Source: Blasia pusilla
Taxonomy: Eukaryota; Marchantiophyta; Marchantiopsida; Blasiales
Length of the DNA stretch: 64,000 bases
Direction: 5' to 3'
Assembly: GCA_050084515.1 (NCBI GenBank)
Contig: CM114273.1
Location: 24,366,001 to 24,430,000, forward strand
The notes below the pieces were generated by a model. The model saw only the letters and a program-made list of their open reading frames with translations. It had not been told where the DNA came from and did no database searches. This document shows positions 34,741-45,090 of the stretch, in pieces. The position numbers were made by a program, and so were the translations under genes. Each line of letters begins with the position of its first letter. Positions within the stretch are counted from its first letter, which is position 1.

Positions 34741-34750
34741 GCTCGAAAAG
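34741..34750 (+). promoter_or_regulatory. TATA-like element upstream of the plus-strand MULE gene
   Basis: The sequence AAAAGTATAAATAGGTGAGG at about 34,745-34,765 is a good plant TATA box, followed 240 bp later by the first coding stretch on the plus strand. The assignment rests on position only. Confidence 0.4.
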
Positions 34751-34998
34751 TATAAATAGGTGAGGGTTCGCTCATTTCTGGTTTTTTGTTTCACGAACTC
34801 AATTGCTCTTCCGCGCAACAGTTGACCAGATACCAAGGGGCGCTTTACACGGCGACTCATCGCAAGACGATTCGAGCGACTCATCAAGGCGACTCATCAA
34901 GGTGACTCCTCGAGGTGACTCATCAAGGCGACTCCTCGAGGCGGCTCATCGTGCACAGAAAGCAATTTCTTTGTCCATAGGAGGCATTTTCGGGAATA

Positions 34999-37900
34999 AT
35001 GACGAGGAAAAAAACTCAAGCAAGAAAGGCTGGGAGCTTCACTCCCAAGTCCAAGACTCTTGCGTCACCATCTCCAGGGTCTCGTTCGGCCAATGAGATA
35101 AGGCAGCAAGAGATCGAGGAGCACGAAAGGGAAGCGGATATGCACAGGCAGGAGCTTCTTGCAAAACGTATTGAGGAGGCACTCGAAAAACAGAATGCAA
35201 AGGCTCAGGCGTCGTAGGCCTTGAAGAAAAGGATGCCGAGGAAAAGCATGAAAAGAAGCATCTGGAAGGGTCGGTGAGGAGAGCAGAATTGGAAAAAGCT
35301 CAAAGGGAAAAAGCGATTGCCATTGAAGAAAGCCCGACCCGTCCAACCGAAAGTGTTGAGATGCAGGAAATGTCCTCGATGAAGTCCGGGGACACGATAA
35401 ATATAGCAGAAACGGCCGAAGTTCAAGTGATGGAAAATGAGGTTATGAGGATACCAACGTGGAGATGGTGGACATCGGTGAAGAAGCAGGAGAGCGGTCT
35501 TCCTCGTCTCTTAGTCCGGCGGAAGAAATCGTCCTCTATCGGATCGACAAGTTTCCAGTGGACTTGCCACCTGCTGTCCTAGAGCAGTTGGCGGGCCAAG
35601 ACACCGACCCAATCTTCGAGCGGGTAAGATATGATCTTTGTTCTTTGAGTTATGTGAAGGCCCATCTTGCAATTCATTGGCAATTCAGTGTAGTTTATTG
35701 ACCTTGTCCCCGTTGTGACAGGTGGTAAAGCAGATGGCACTGATGGAGGGCCAGAACGTCCCGAGAATTCCACTTTGCCGATTGCGGACAATGGAGTACG
35801 TCCGCGAAATTTAGTCTGACGAGGATATTTCAAAGCTGAAACAATCGGCAGCGACAGCATCCTACGTCAACAGCTTCCCTCCGTTCTATGTTCAGCCTTA
35901 TGATGAACATGGAACCCAAGCACTGGTTACAGAGGAGGACTTGGAGGCGCTTGACACATTCTGGAGGATGAGAGATCAGGAATTCAGAAAGGCGATTGAG
36001 GGGACGGAATTCAGCTGGATGCGGAACGTGTATTTCTTCATCTGGGATGGAAACTACAAGTTCATGGCGTGGACCCAGTTTGCAGAGGAGCACCCAAACT
36101 CATTGGAGGCGCATTTTTGCGTGAAGGCTGTTGTGCTACATCCATACCCTCATCACATGGCGACGGTGGAGATGGCCATGCATGCCATGAACCCGTAAGT
36201 TTCCTCTTGTAGCAAACCATCGGACTCCGACGAGTTGTTTGACTCGCCGCTATTTTTTGGATGTTTTTGGCCGAAAGAAACTCGTCGGAGTCTGACGAGT
36301 TGCTCGACTGGCCGATGTTTTAGGAAGGTTTTGGCCGAAAGCAACTCGTCGGAGTCCGACGAGTTGCTCGACTGGCCGCTATTTTAGGATGTTTTTGGCC
36401 AAATGCAACTCGTCGGAGTCCGACGAGTTGTTCGACTGGCTGCTGGTTTAGGATGTTTTTTGCCAAATGCAACTCATCGGAGTCCAATGAGTTGCATGAC
36501 TGGCTGCTGTTTTTAGGGTGTTTTTGGCCGAAAGCAACTCGTGGAGTCCGACACGTTGCATTCGCCGCATGGGAAGGTGATCAGAGTAGGGGAGCTTGAT
36601 TTTTGGCGTCAAATTGCAGCGTCTCCTTGAAATTTCGCAACATGTCGGACTCCGACGGGTTGATATGTTTACTTTTGTCGCGGAGACCGCTCTCTGAAAA
36701 CAAATTATCAGACAGCCCGTCACAGTCCGACGGGTTGAAACCAAGCAATCACAAATCTGAATGTAATCCGTCGGACTCCGATGGGTTGCAAAATTTAGCT
36801 CGTAGCTACCATTCCAACCATGAGCTGTGACGACCTGTCGAAGTCCGACGGGTTTCGTGAACCCATGTAGCTTGCAAAATTTCTTATATTGAGTTTGGAT
36901 ATGCAGGATTGTATCCGAGGGGAATGTCACCCACCACTAGATCCAGGATTGTGATCGGGTGAAGAAAGTGCTAACGACGCACCCAGCAGAGTACAAGGGG
37001 TTCTTGGGCGACGCCCTTGTAAATGAGATGCTGGCAAAGGGGGCTCTGGAAAGGGGGCTCAAATGAAAAAAAAAGACTTGGGCAAATACATTTATTTCCC
37101 AAGATGCAGCCATGACAATCCTTTTCTGGTCGAAGATACAGGCCGCCAAGAAGAGCGCTTCATTGGAGCTAGAGCGGAGGGAGAAAGTGTCTGTGTCTGA
37201 CCGTGCTAAGTTCATCCAAGCTGTAGTATCTGCAACTACGAAGTACACTGCAAGCAAGATGTAGTAGCGCTACATCGCCATTCTCAACCCCGAACTTGGC
37301 CCCGATTTCTACAAGGAGCGGAAGGCGATAATCAAGCGCCAGCGGAAGAGGGATGAAGATCTGCGAGGTCGGATTGGGGAGAAAGTGTCTCTCGATCGCG
37401 TCCATCGATTTGCCTTGTCTGGAATTTCATAATTTAGGAGAATCCGATTGATGAAAATCAATCTCGAGGGCACAGAGGCCCAAAAGAGGGTGGCACACCA
37501 TCCTCTGGGTGTCTTTGATCCAGTGATCTCCCACTGGCTCCGTGAATGGTCATTCTGGGACGCGTTGCGGCTTCTCGGGAAGTCCATGCTCGTGGGTCTC
37601 CAAGCGGAGCTGAAAAGAACAGAGCTAGTTCCGGAGGAGCAAACCTGGAGAGTGCTGAAGATTTTGAACTTTGGCTAGATGACATGGGACAAGCCCATAA
37701 AAAACCCAGGCTTCAAGACGATGTTCAAGGATCGCATCCTCCCTTAGGAAGACCTTGATGAAGAAATAGAGGCGAAGAAAAGGGATTTCGCAAAGAAAAA
37801 GTGAGATCTTCAAGAGCAGGCGGCTGATGCATCTCGACTAAGAGTTGCCCAACGCATAGTGTTCAGGTACCTTGTTCAATGTAAGAATGCAGGTACCTGG

Positions 37901-38360
37901 CAAAAAATACCGGCAACTGCAAATTGTGGGCTTCTCCGCTTGATGGAGAGACATTTTCCATGTACGACATGGGGGTGGCTCAAAGCATGTCCGATTGGAA
38001 GGTGGAGAATTGCCTGATCTGGCTGGAAAAATCTGACATAACCGAGAAAAATCTACGCCTGCTCTATGATGCAGTGGCTGCAGGCAGGGACGACATCCCT
38101 AATTTCGTGCAGCCTGAAGTCTTTTTTGAAGGAGATGCGGAAGAGCAAGCCCTCGAGACAACGGAGTTGGTGTCCAAGGTCGTTACCGCCAAGGACAAAT
38201 CTACAGCGGGTCTCAAAGCCAAGGCGAGGGGATCAAAGAATTCCGAGGGCGAGTCTTCCCAAAGAGAGGCTGAGAATTTAAGGCGAGAGGCGGAATCGTC
38301 CGAGGAGAGAGGGTCAGACCAGGTCCTCCGCAAAAAAAACTCCACCAGAGTCTAAGGTAA
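34999..38360 (+). pseudogene. 5' exons of the MULE-carried plus-strand gene, unknown function
   Basis: Several exons can be traced. 34,999-35,627 is highly charged and probably coiled coil (EIRQQEIEEHEREADMHRQE; EEIVLYRIDKFPVDLPPAVL), with a donor at GCGG|GTAAGA. 35,722-36,193 (VVKQMALMEGQNVPRIPLCR; FFIWDGNYKFMAWTQFAEEH; ATVEMAMHAMNP) ends with donor CCC|GTAAGT. The next begins after ATGCAG near 36,906 (HPAEYKGFLGDALVNEMLAK; KDLGKYIYFPRCSHDNPF). 37,440-38,355 has VFDPVISHWLREWSFWDALR and MSDWKVENCLIWLEKSDITE, then a Lys/Glu/Ser-rich tail. I recognise no family for this part. Several stops and frame changes indicate decay. The intron between 36,194 and 36,905 is packed with palindromes. Confidence 0.5.
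36194..36905 (+). repeat. Palindrome array 3 inside an intron (about 10 copies)
   Basis: Between the donor GTAAGTTTCC (36,193) and the acceptor ATATGCAG (about 36,905), copies occur at about 36,211, 36,282, 36,345, 36,405, 36,466, 36,535, 36,637, 36,717, 36,764 and 36,830. The first six are 60-70 bp apart with near-identical spacers (GGATGTTTTTGGCC). Several here use the variant GCAACTCGTCGGA. Confidence 0.9.
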
Positions 38361-38592
38361 TAGAGACCCCAACAAGCCGACCGCAGACTCGGGAGAAGCG
38401 GAAGCGAGAGGCGCCAAGGTTGTCCCAGGGAGCAGACCAGGATGTGGAATACACTCCATCATCCTTGGGAAGACATAGAGAAACAACGACCCAGACAAGC
38501 GTCATCATTCACTGCACGAATCTTCTCAATGAGTTGAAAAGTTTCAGTTCCCAAGCGTCGATACCCGCCATCGACAAATTGACAACACTGGG

Positions 38593-40062
38593 ATGGAAGC
38601 TTCAACGAAACGGGCACGCTCCCTAGACGGTCCATGGGGAGGTCAAGGAGGTGGCGGTGGATCTCCTCGTCGCGATTTGCCCTCGTGGTTGCGCTTGTGG
38701 GACGAGAATCCGTCGGATGCTGTCCCAGACTGGAATGTCCCTCTTTCTTATGACCAGATCGCGCTCCTATTTTCCTTTGCAGACGCTTATCTCAGTGACA
38801 AGGGCTGTTTCTTGGTTTTGACTGGAGGAAGCGAGGACGAGCTCTTCAACCTACAGTGCGTCAAGAGGTCGCTGAAGTGGAGGACGGCGCAATCGTGGGT
38901 CATCAAGAACAAGCACCCACTCCGATCCGCAACGAGTCAAATCCGGGTAAGGGCTCTTAATCCATATCCAAATTGTCTTGTTCCGACGGGTTGCATCTCT
39001 GCATGCAACCCGTCAGATTGTTTGAGCTGGAGACTTCGGTGGTGCAATCCGTCTGAAAGCGACGGGTTGCAAATTTACCGCAACGCAAGTCTCCATTGGG
39101 TGAATGCAACCCGTCGGAACCCGACGGGTTCCAAGCTCTTTTTCCTTGTGTTTCTGGAATGATGCAACCTGAAAGCGACAGGTTGTTGTTAGCCAACCAT
39201 GGGCTACTCTAAGCCAGAAACTTGTCGCCTTCCGACGGGTTGCTCATGGCAAAAAAAAACACTAACACTTGTAAAACAACATGTCGGACTCCGACAGGTT
39301 GCTCCAATGTTAGGACTAGAACTAAGTTCTCTGGGGTTAAGCGAAGTTCTTTGGGAACGAGTTGCACATTGTGTCACCATTCTGATAGTATGCCTTTCTT
39401 GTTGTTGCATACTGAAATTAGCTCTTTTTTGTTCGACATTTTTCCAACCCGCTTTTTCTGAGATGGACCACTTCTTTGTCTACTGTTTTGTAAGGCCTGA
39501 GCACAACTTCCAAGTGTTTTAGATCCTCGATCCAGTGGATCCATGCTCGGATGGGTACAACTTAGATAGTTTATACAATCCCCCCCTCGGGAATTTACAT
39601 GCAAGACGGTACCCCCTTACTTGGAGGAAGGGAAAAGTCGCCAGCGTTGATGCAAATGTTCATCGAGCTCGGCTCAAGGCCGGGTGACTTGGTGTTCGAC
39701 TTAGTGGGCGTTTCGGGGGCGAGTATCAGAGGCGCGTGGCAGAGTGGCAGGAACATTCTATGCCTTGAGGGAAGGTAGGAACTCTTTGACCTTTGCAAAG
39801 AGGCAAAGGCAGATTAGGACAAGCTAGTTGGGGTGTACAACTCTCCTCTGAAGCCGAGAGCTCCGGTTCCAAACCCACCATTGGTAGTGACACCATCGTC
39901 ACTTCCCACAATTCTGAAAATCAGGAGGGCAAGACCGACAGTAATTTTGGAAGAGCTCTCGATCGATGACGAGTGAGTTCAAAGAACTCAACGACCCAGC
40001 TTGACTGCAACGTTTTGGAGTAGGGATTTATTTGATGACGAGGCAGAAGAATTCATAGAATG
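38593..40062 (+). pseudogene. N4/N6-type DNA methyltransferase-like C-terminal part of the MULE plus-strand gene
   Basis: 38,593-38,946 reads PDWNVPLSYDQIALLFSFAD then AYLSDKGCFLVLTGGSEDEL and SWVIKNKHP, ending at donor GTAAGG. After the intron (38,947-39,521) it continues DGTPLLGGREKSPALMQMFI, then ELGSRPGDLVFDLVGVSGAS, then AWQSGRNILCLEG, and ends FDDEAEEFIE before a stop at about 40,062. The pattern EKSP-x-L-M ... PGDLVFD-x-x-G-x-SG ... GRN-x-x-x-x-E is the SAM-binding half (motifs X and I) of class-beta N4-cytosine/N6-adenine DNA methylases, in which the catalytic half comes first, as here. The expected DPPY/SPPY box is not visible and motif I is degenerate (DLVGVSG). Single stops (TAG after CLEGR, TAG after AKAD) indicate decay. 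The assignment comes from pattern only. Confidence 0.45.
38975..39302 (+). repeat. Palindrome array 4 inside an intron (about 7 copies)
   Basis: Copies at about 38,985 (half), 39,003 (half), 39,044, 39,105, 39,163, 39,221 and 39,277, spaced near 59 bp but with unrelated spacers. All lie in the intron between the donor at 38,947 and the acceptor near 39,521 of the methyltransferase-like gene. Confidence 0.88.
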
Positions 40063-41130
40063 ATCAAATGTACAGTTCCGAGCTTCCTTTGGATGTAATA
40101 AAGGACAAGATTTTTTCAAACGATGATGGTGTTTGTAAAAGTTTGTTGAATATTTTTTGGTCTTGTCGATTGTGATCGTCCATGTACTCTGACAGTTCAT
40201 ATTGCAACCCGTCGGATTGCCACGGGTTGCAACTTTTCTCTTTTTGACCACTGCACCTTTTTAACCGCTTCCAAGCAACTTGTCAGATTCCGATAGGTTG
40301 GTTGTGTGAGTGATTGGACTCTTTCCCTGTTAGTCCAACTTTACAGGCATTCTGGCGGGCTCTTCACTTTGGCACCTTCCCCTAGTTTTTTCAAACAAGT
40401 CTTAAGCTTCCTCTCTTCTCTAAGAGGTGTTGGATTCCTACTACTTGGCTGAGGACATGATGGTATCTCCAACGACGGAGCACATATTGATACTGGATGG
40501 GTGTCACCTTGTAGAGCGTACAAGATTTATTGTCAAGGAAGGCGGTGGGACTCAAATCAGGTTACATGGGACTCTTATGGTGTACCTAGGGGGGTGCCAA
40601 GGCTCTCGAATTCGCCAACATTTTCGATCCCCGTCTACAATCGGCCAGAGGAGCCACTTGTATCCCAAGGCATTCCTTTTGTACAAGAACCTAGGAGAAT
40701 TATCAGTAAATTTGTAGATGACGAGGTTGAAGAAATCATAGACTAGATCAAATGTACATTTCCGAGCTTCCTTCCGATGTAATAAAGGACAAGATTTTTT
40801 CAAACGATAATGGTGTTTGTAAAAGATCGCCGAATATTTTTTTTGGACTTGTCGATTGTGTTCGTCTAGCTACTCAGAATGTTTATTTTGCAATCCGTCG
40901 GATTCTGATGGGTTGCAACTTTTCACTTTTTCACCACTGCAACTTTTTAACCATTTCCAAGCAAGCTGTGAGATTTCGACAGGTTGGCTGCTTGAGTGAT
41001 CAAACTCTTTCCCTATGAGACCAACTTCTGAGGCGTTGTGGTGGGCTTCTTCACTTTTGGCTCGTTCTCCTAGTATTGTCAAACCAGTCGTAGGCTTCTT
41101 TTCTTCTCTAAGACGTGCTGGATTCCTATT
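40010..41130 (+). repeat. Direct duplication of about 690 bp (gene 3' end)
   Basis: 40,020-40,445 and 40,710-41,130 align along their length: the GATGACGAGG ... GAAGAA end of the coding frame, CAAATGTACA-TTCCGAGCTT, GATGTAATAAAGGACAAG (a possible polyadenylation signal), a palindrome and TCTTCTCTAAGA-GTG-TGGATTCC. Between them lies a further coding-like stretch (40,583-40,743: PTFSIPVYNRPEEPLVSQGI; FVDDEVEEIID then stop), as if the 3' end of a second related gene had been duplicated in tandem. Confidence 0.75.
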
Positions 41131-41306
41131 GCCTGTCGGATTGCCATTTCGGATTCCCTACCAGTTGGATCTTCATGGGTACAGGGTGGAATGGAATCAC
41201 TTCTCAAAATCTTTCCTTTGTTATGGTGAGGTTGCTTGCAAGGGGTGCAAGCCATCTGATTCCGACGGGTTGCAAGAGTTGCAACCTGTAAAATTCTGAC
41301 GGATTG
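40203..41306. repeat. Palindrome array 5 (about 6-7 scattered copies)
   Basis: Copies at about 40,203, 40,275, 40,890, 40,960, 41,130 (half), 41,247 and 41,279, in and around the duplicated 3' ends of the plus-strand gene. None is seen beyond 41,306, and none outside the MULE. Confidence 0.85.
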
Positions 41307-41309
41307 GGA

Positions 41310-41814
41310 GGGGTGCAGCTTCTCGATTTCTCAGATTTAGGATCTGAATGAAGGGACATCAGTTCCTCTTTACTCCAAACAACTAACAATCTTTTGGTTC
41401 AATTATCGTCTCCTGTGTTCACATTTCATAAAGTTGGTCATTATTTGAACCTTTCATTGAGATGAGATAGCTACTTCTGGTCACATTATTTGCCAATGGT
41501 CCTCCAAAAAAATAGCCGTGGGCATAGCTAACTGTAGACTGAGCACATGGGGCACATGGAGAGTGATGGGAAAATGTTTATAGTGGTCCCATGATGTCTA
41601 CTAGTTTTTTGCCCCCCTATAAAAATACGGTTTCTTTAGGCCCAAACGTGGACCACTACCCACTCTCTTCTAAAGATTTCATGAATTTGAAAGCAAACAA
41701 AAATTTCAAATATGTCAAAAAGTTTTGAAGAGAGGAGGCGGATTTGGCCCTCTTTTTTGAAGAGAGACTCTCCTCTCTTCCTCTCTTCCTCTCTCCTGCC
41801 AGAATACCAGCCCC
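41310..41814. other. Right subterminal region of the MULE
   Basis: No gene. The last 100 bp are pyrimidine-rich on the plus strand (TCTCCTCTCTTCCTCTCTTC), mirroring the purine-rich left end (29,190-29,250), as expected for degenerate long terminal inverted repeats. Confidence 0.5.
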
Positions 41815-41824
41815 CAATAAATAG
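41815..41824. repeat. Right target-site duplication of the MULE
   Basis: CAATAAATAG, identical to 29,161-29,170. Confidence 0.9.
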
Positions 41825-43095
41825 CACCTAAAATGTGCCACGGCCCACACTTCAGCCAAACACTCTCCCTTGTAGGAGTTGTACTTTGCCTCTACAATGT
41901 TGTTTGATCGGCTCGCATAAGCCACCATGAACTCGTCATCCCTTTGAGTAAGCATTGCTCCTAGACCCAACATGCTCCAATCCATATGTAACTGGAATGG
42001 GCGACCCCTAACCGGTCTTTGTAAAATGGGTAAGGGCGTCGATCTATCCTTGAGCTCTTGAAATGCTCGCTCTTGATCATCTCCCCACAACCAAACCTCA
42101 TCAGGTCTCGTCAACAAGGTCAAAGACTTCGCGATCGCACTAAAACCCTTGACATACCGTCGATAGAAGTTCGCTAGTCCAATAAATGCTTGGACTCGAC
42201 TTACATCTGTGGAATCTGCGCAATAGCCTCCACCTTCATCTGCTAAACGTCTAACCCACTCGGATATATGGTGTGTCCCAAGTATTCAATCTGCTCTTAA
42301 AAGAATCTGCACTTGCCTGGATATAACTTCATTCCATGTAATTGCAATCGCCGAAACACCTCTTCCAGGTGTCACTCATGCTCCTCAACTGTGGAACTGA
42401 AGATAAGAATATCATCTATGTAACATCGTACAAAATCCAAGCCAGCCAAAATCCTATCCATCACTCTATGAAAATCTGCAGCGCATTCTGCAACCCAAAT
42501 GGTAAGAACCGCACTGATACAAGCAATATCTCCCAAACCAATCTATCCCCCAAAATGTTCTCTTCTCCATGTCCTCCAACCTGATAGGAAACTAATGATA
42601 GCCAGTATGGAGATCTAAAGTACTGAAGATCTTTGCATGCCCTACCCCATCAAAGATCTCCTTAGGAGTAGGCATGGCGTACCGATCTGATCTCGTCTGT
42701 CGGTTGATAGGACGGTAATCTTCACACATCCGCCTATCCGTCCAATTGCCATAGATATCCTTCTTCGTCGGCATGACTGTGGCGGATGCATACTCCCCAT
42801 GTGATAACTCCATGAGTCCTACCTCCAACAAGTCCTGACTCCTGCTCTAAATCAAGGCTCGCTCCATATGAGAATACCTGTAGGGTCGACGAAAGATCGG
42901 CGTATCACTAGCCAACTCAATCCGTATCCCGGGACCCTTCAGTGTACCCAAGTCTCTCATATTGAAGGCAAAACAACTGACATGCCCTCTAAAAAACCCA
43001 TGAACTCGCCGTCGCTCTCCTTCTATCAACTTGAGGCCTATCACAGGCTCCCAAGTCTCCATTGTGACCTCACTCAGAGAGGACGTAATCTCCAA
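41825..43095 (-). pseudogene. Reverse transcriptase and RNase H (5' part) of copy B
   Basis: Starting from the minus side at 43,095: SEVTMETWEPVIGLKLIEGE, FAFNMRDLGTLKG, VGLMELSHGEYASATVMPTK (42,820), DRRMCEDYRPINRQTRSDRY and IFSTLDLHTGYH (42,595). The palm and thumb are broken into short frames (42.2-42.6 kb). RNase H is readable at 42,123-41,825 (ERAFQELKDRSTPLPIL, DWSMLGLGAMLTQRDDEFMV with the first catalytic Asp, YKGECLAEVWAVAHFRCYL). At CYL the MULE interrupts; the reading resumes at 29,160. Confidence 0.88.
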
Positions 43096-44290
43096 CTTTG
43101 GTTGCTATGTAGCAATCCTAGCCACCTCCGCAATAGCCACTCCACTTTGACCTCCTACACCATGCTTCACATCTAAAAAAATGAACATGTGCTGCTCTGG
43201 CCGCTTGCGCACTCTCCGCTCAAACGACATCTCATGAAGTCCATGGGTGCCTATCTCTCCTCGTCCTGCCCCCATCCAATGCCTATGTACAGACCCTATA
43301 GGCAATGGTCTAACTCGTGGACGTGATGGCATGGATGACACTTGCATCCGTCTCCGCTCAACCATACCTAGGCTGACTATCCATGTGAGACAGTTGAGGT
43401 CCATCGCATGCTCCAACACCTATCTCTGGGATGGCTCAATCATACCTGGCACCACCGTAGTACTTGTAGCGAATCCCATGGCGTGCTCGCGCTCATCTGC
43501 TGTAGGCTCCTCCAATGCTTGGGTCACCTCATCCCAAATCATGCGTGGCCCTCCTTGACGAAAGGCATGGGATGCTGGGAAGCTCACCAGCGTAGGTAAG
43601 GCTGCTCTCAACTCCCTCAACTGCCCTAAACCCTAAATCCTCTCAAAAACCTATGAACTTGCCGTCGCTCTAGCTCCTCCTATCAACTTGAGGCCTATCA
43701 CAAGCTCCCCAGTCTCCATCGTGACCTCACTCAAAGAGGACACAATCTCCGGCTTTGGTTGCTATGTAGCAACCCTAGCCACCTCCGCAACAACCACTCC
43801 ACTTTGACCTCCTACACCATGCTCCACATCCAAAAAATGAACATGTGCTGCTTTGGCCGCCTTCGCACTCTCCGCTCGAACGACATCCCATGAAGTCCAT
43901 GGGTGCCTATCTCTTCTCGTCCTGCCCCCATCCAATGCATGGACAGACCCTATAGGCAATGGTCCAACTTGTGGACGTGATGGCATGGATGACACTCGCA
44001 TCCGTTTCTGCTCAACCATACCTAGGCTGACTATCCATGTGAGACAGTTGAGGTCCATTGCCTGCTCCAACACCTGTCTCAAGGATGGCTCAGTCATACC
44101 TGGCACCACCGTTGTACTTGTAGCAAACCCCATGGCGCGCTGGCGTTGATCTATTGTAGGCTCCTCCAATGCTCGGGTCACCTCATCCCAAATCATGCCT
44201 GGCCCTCCCTGACAAAAGGCATGGGATGCTGGGAAGCTCACAAGCGTAGGTAAGGCTGCCCTCAACTCCCCCACCCTATTGGCCATCGCC
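42985..44290 (-). repeat. Tandem direct duplication, period about 653 bp, within copy B
   Basis: About 42,985-43,637 and 43,638-44,290 align throughout. TGAACTCGCCGTCGCTCT at 43,001 corresponds to TGAACTTGCCGTCGCTCT at 43,654. Both carry the methyltransferase C-terminus (RELRAALPTLVSFPASHAF; EHAMGFATSTTVVPG / QRAMGFATSTTVVPG; AMDLNCLTWIVSLGMVE), the linker (FLDVKHGVGGQSG / FLDVEHGVGGQSG) and the start of the RT reading. Copy A has only one such unit. Confidence 0.88.
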
Positions 44291-45060
44291 AACGGTGGTC
44301 TATCATCCTACGTCACCACCTAAGATCGACGCCTTGAGCCCAAAATAGCATCCACTGTGAGATGTGGTGCTCTTTGGACTCCATCGTATGCTCGACTCAC
44401 TACCTCTTATGGTATCAAGTTCGTCCACCACAGTCATGGACGATGGGCGCGTGATCCCACTCTCACTGCAGCTAACAACACAGTAGGTCCCAACCAAGAC
44501 CTCACCTGATGCACACTCATCATCACACGTGCACGAGTGTCTCCCAACCACGGCACGTTCTCCAAAATGTATGCCGGAGAACATGTCTGACTCTCCTGCA
44601 AGTGTCGTATTACTCACAGCATCTCCCAAAATATCCCTGACCTCGGATCCTGCAATCCAAACCCTCAGCAAGCTGATGAATGACCATGACATGGCCATCC
44701 AAAAATCAGCAAATGAATGGGGCCAACTCTATCGAGATCCTGCGCCCCTACCAAAGAGATGTCGACGGGTAGTGTAAGCTGATATCCCTGTATTGCAGAT
44801 ATCGGCAATAACTCAGGATACCTTTGGACCAATCTCACTATGTGACGTAATGATACTCACTGCGTGGTCTCATCTCTCTCCACATAAAGGTACTGATGCA
44901 TCCGTATCCCCGCCTGCAATATCACAGCCAATCATGTGCTAATCCTTCCGAAGAGATCTAACACCCTAACACCCTCCTCTGGGCACGGCCACACAACGGG
45001 ATTGGTATCCAGTGGGATCAACGTCTCCACTCCAGGGGCCCGATCGCCACCTGAATCTCG
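43105..45060 (-). pseudogene. Cytosine-5 DNA methyltransferase domain of copy B (broken, C-terminus duplicated)
   Basis: On the minus strand the reading gives motif I VLDLFGRIST (one stop follows) near 44,960, YLYVERDETT (motif II region) near 44,880, and DISLVGAQDL near 44,760. Next come IFGWPCHGHSS (motif IV with the catalytic Cys, about 44,700), YILENVPWLGDTRARV (motif VI, about 44,570), VGSRAHRP-x-LWWTNLIP (motif VIII, about 44,440) and AALPTLVSFPASHAFCQGGP, then LEQAMDLNCLTWIVSLG (motif X, about 44,060). Every motif aligns with copy A in the same order, so the domain was part of the ancestral element. Stops and frameshifts make it inactive, and its end is present twice. Confidence 0.87.
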
Positions 45061-45090
45061 CTTCTCCAGGATAAAGGCATGACTCCACGC

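Larger units (their letters stand above)
33427..34998. other. Intergenic region between divergent MULE genes, with palindrome array
   Basis: Between the transposase start (33,426) and the plus-strand gene. It holds palindrome array 2. Near 34,750 there is a TATA-like TATAAATAGG (plus) about 240 bp before the plus-strand gene, and then a run of GGCGACTCATCAA/GAGGTGACTC direct repeats (34,850-34,950). No other gene was recognised. Confidence 0.6.
29171..41814. mobile_element. 12.6 kb Mutator-like element carrying an extra gene and about 40 palindromes
   Basis: Bounded by a 10-bp target duplication, as expected for Mutator-like elements (usually 9-11 bp). The ends are weakly inverted and purine-rich: left GAGGTGCGGTAAGAGGATAG, right (reverse complement) GGGGCTGGTATTCTGGCAGG. 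It holds a minus-strand MULE-type transposase (29.6-33.4 kb) and a divergent plus-strand multi-exon gene (35.0-40.0 kb) with a DNA-methyltransferase-like end. Arrays of a 27-bp palindrome fill introns and spacers from 31.17 to 41.31 kb. It interrupts the RNase H domain of Gypsy copy B. Confidence 0.82.
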
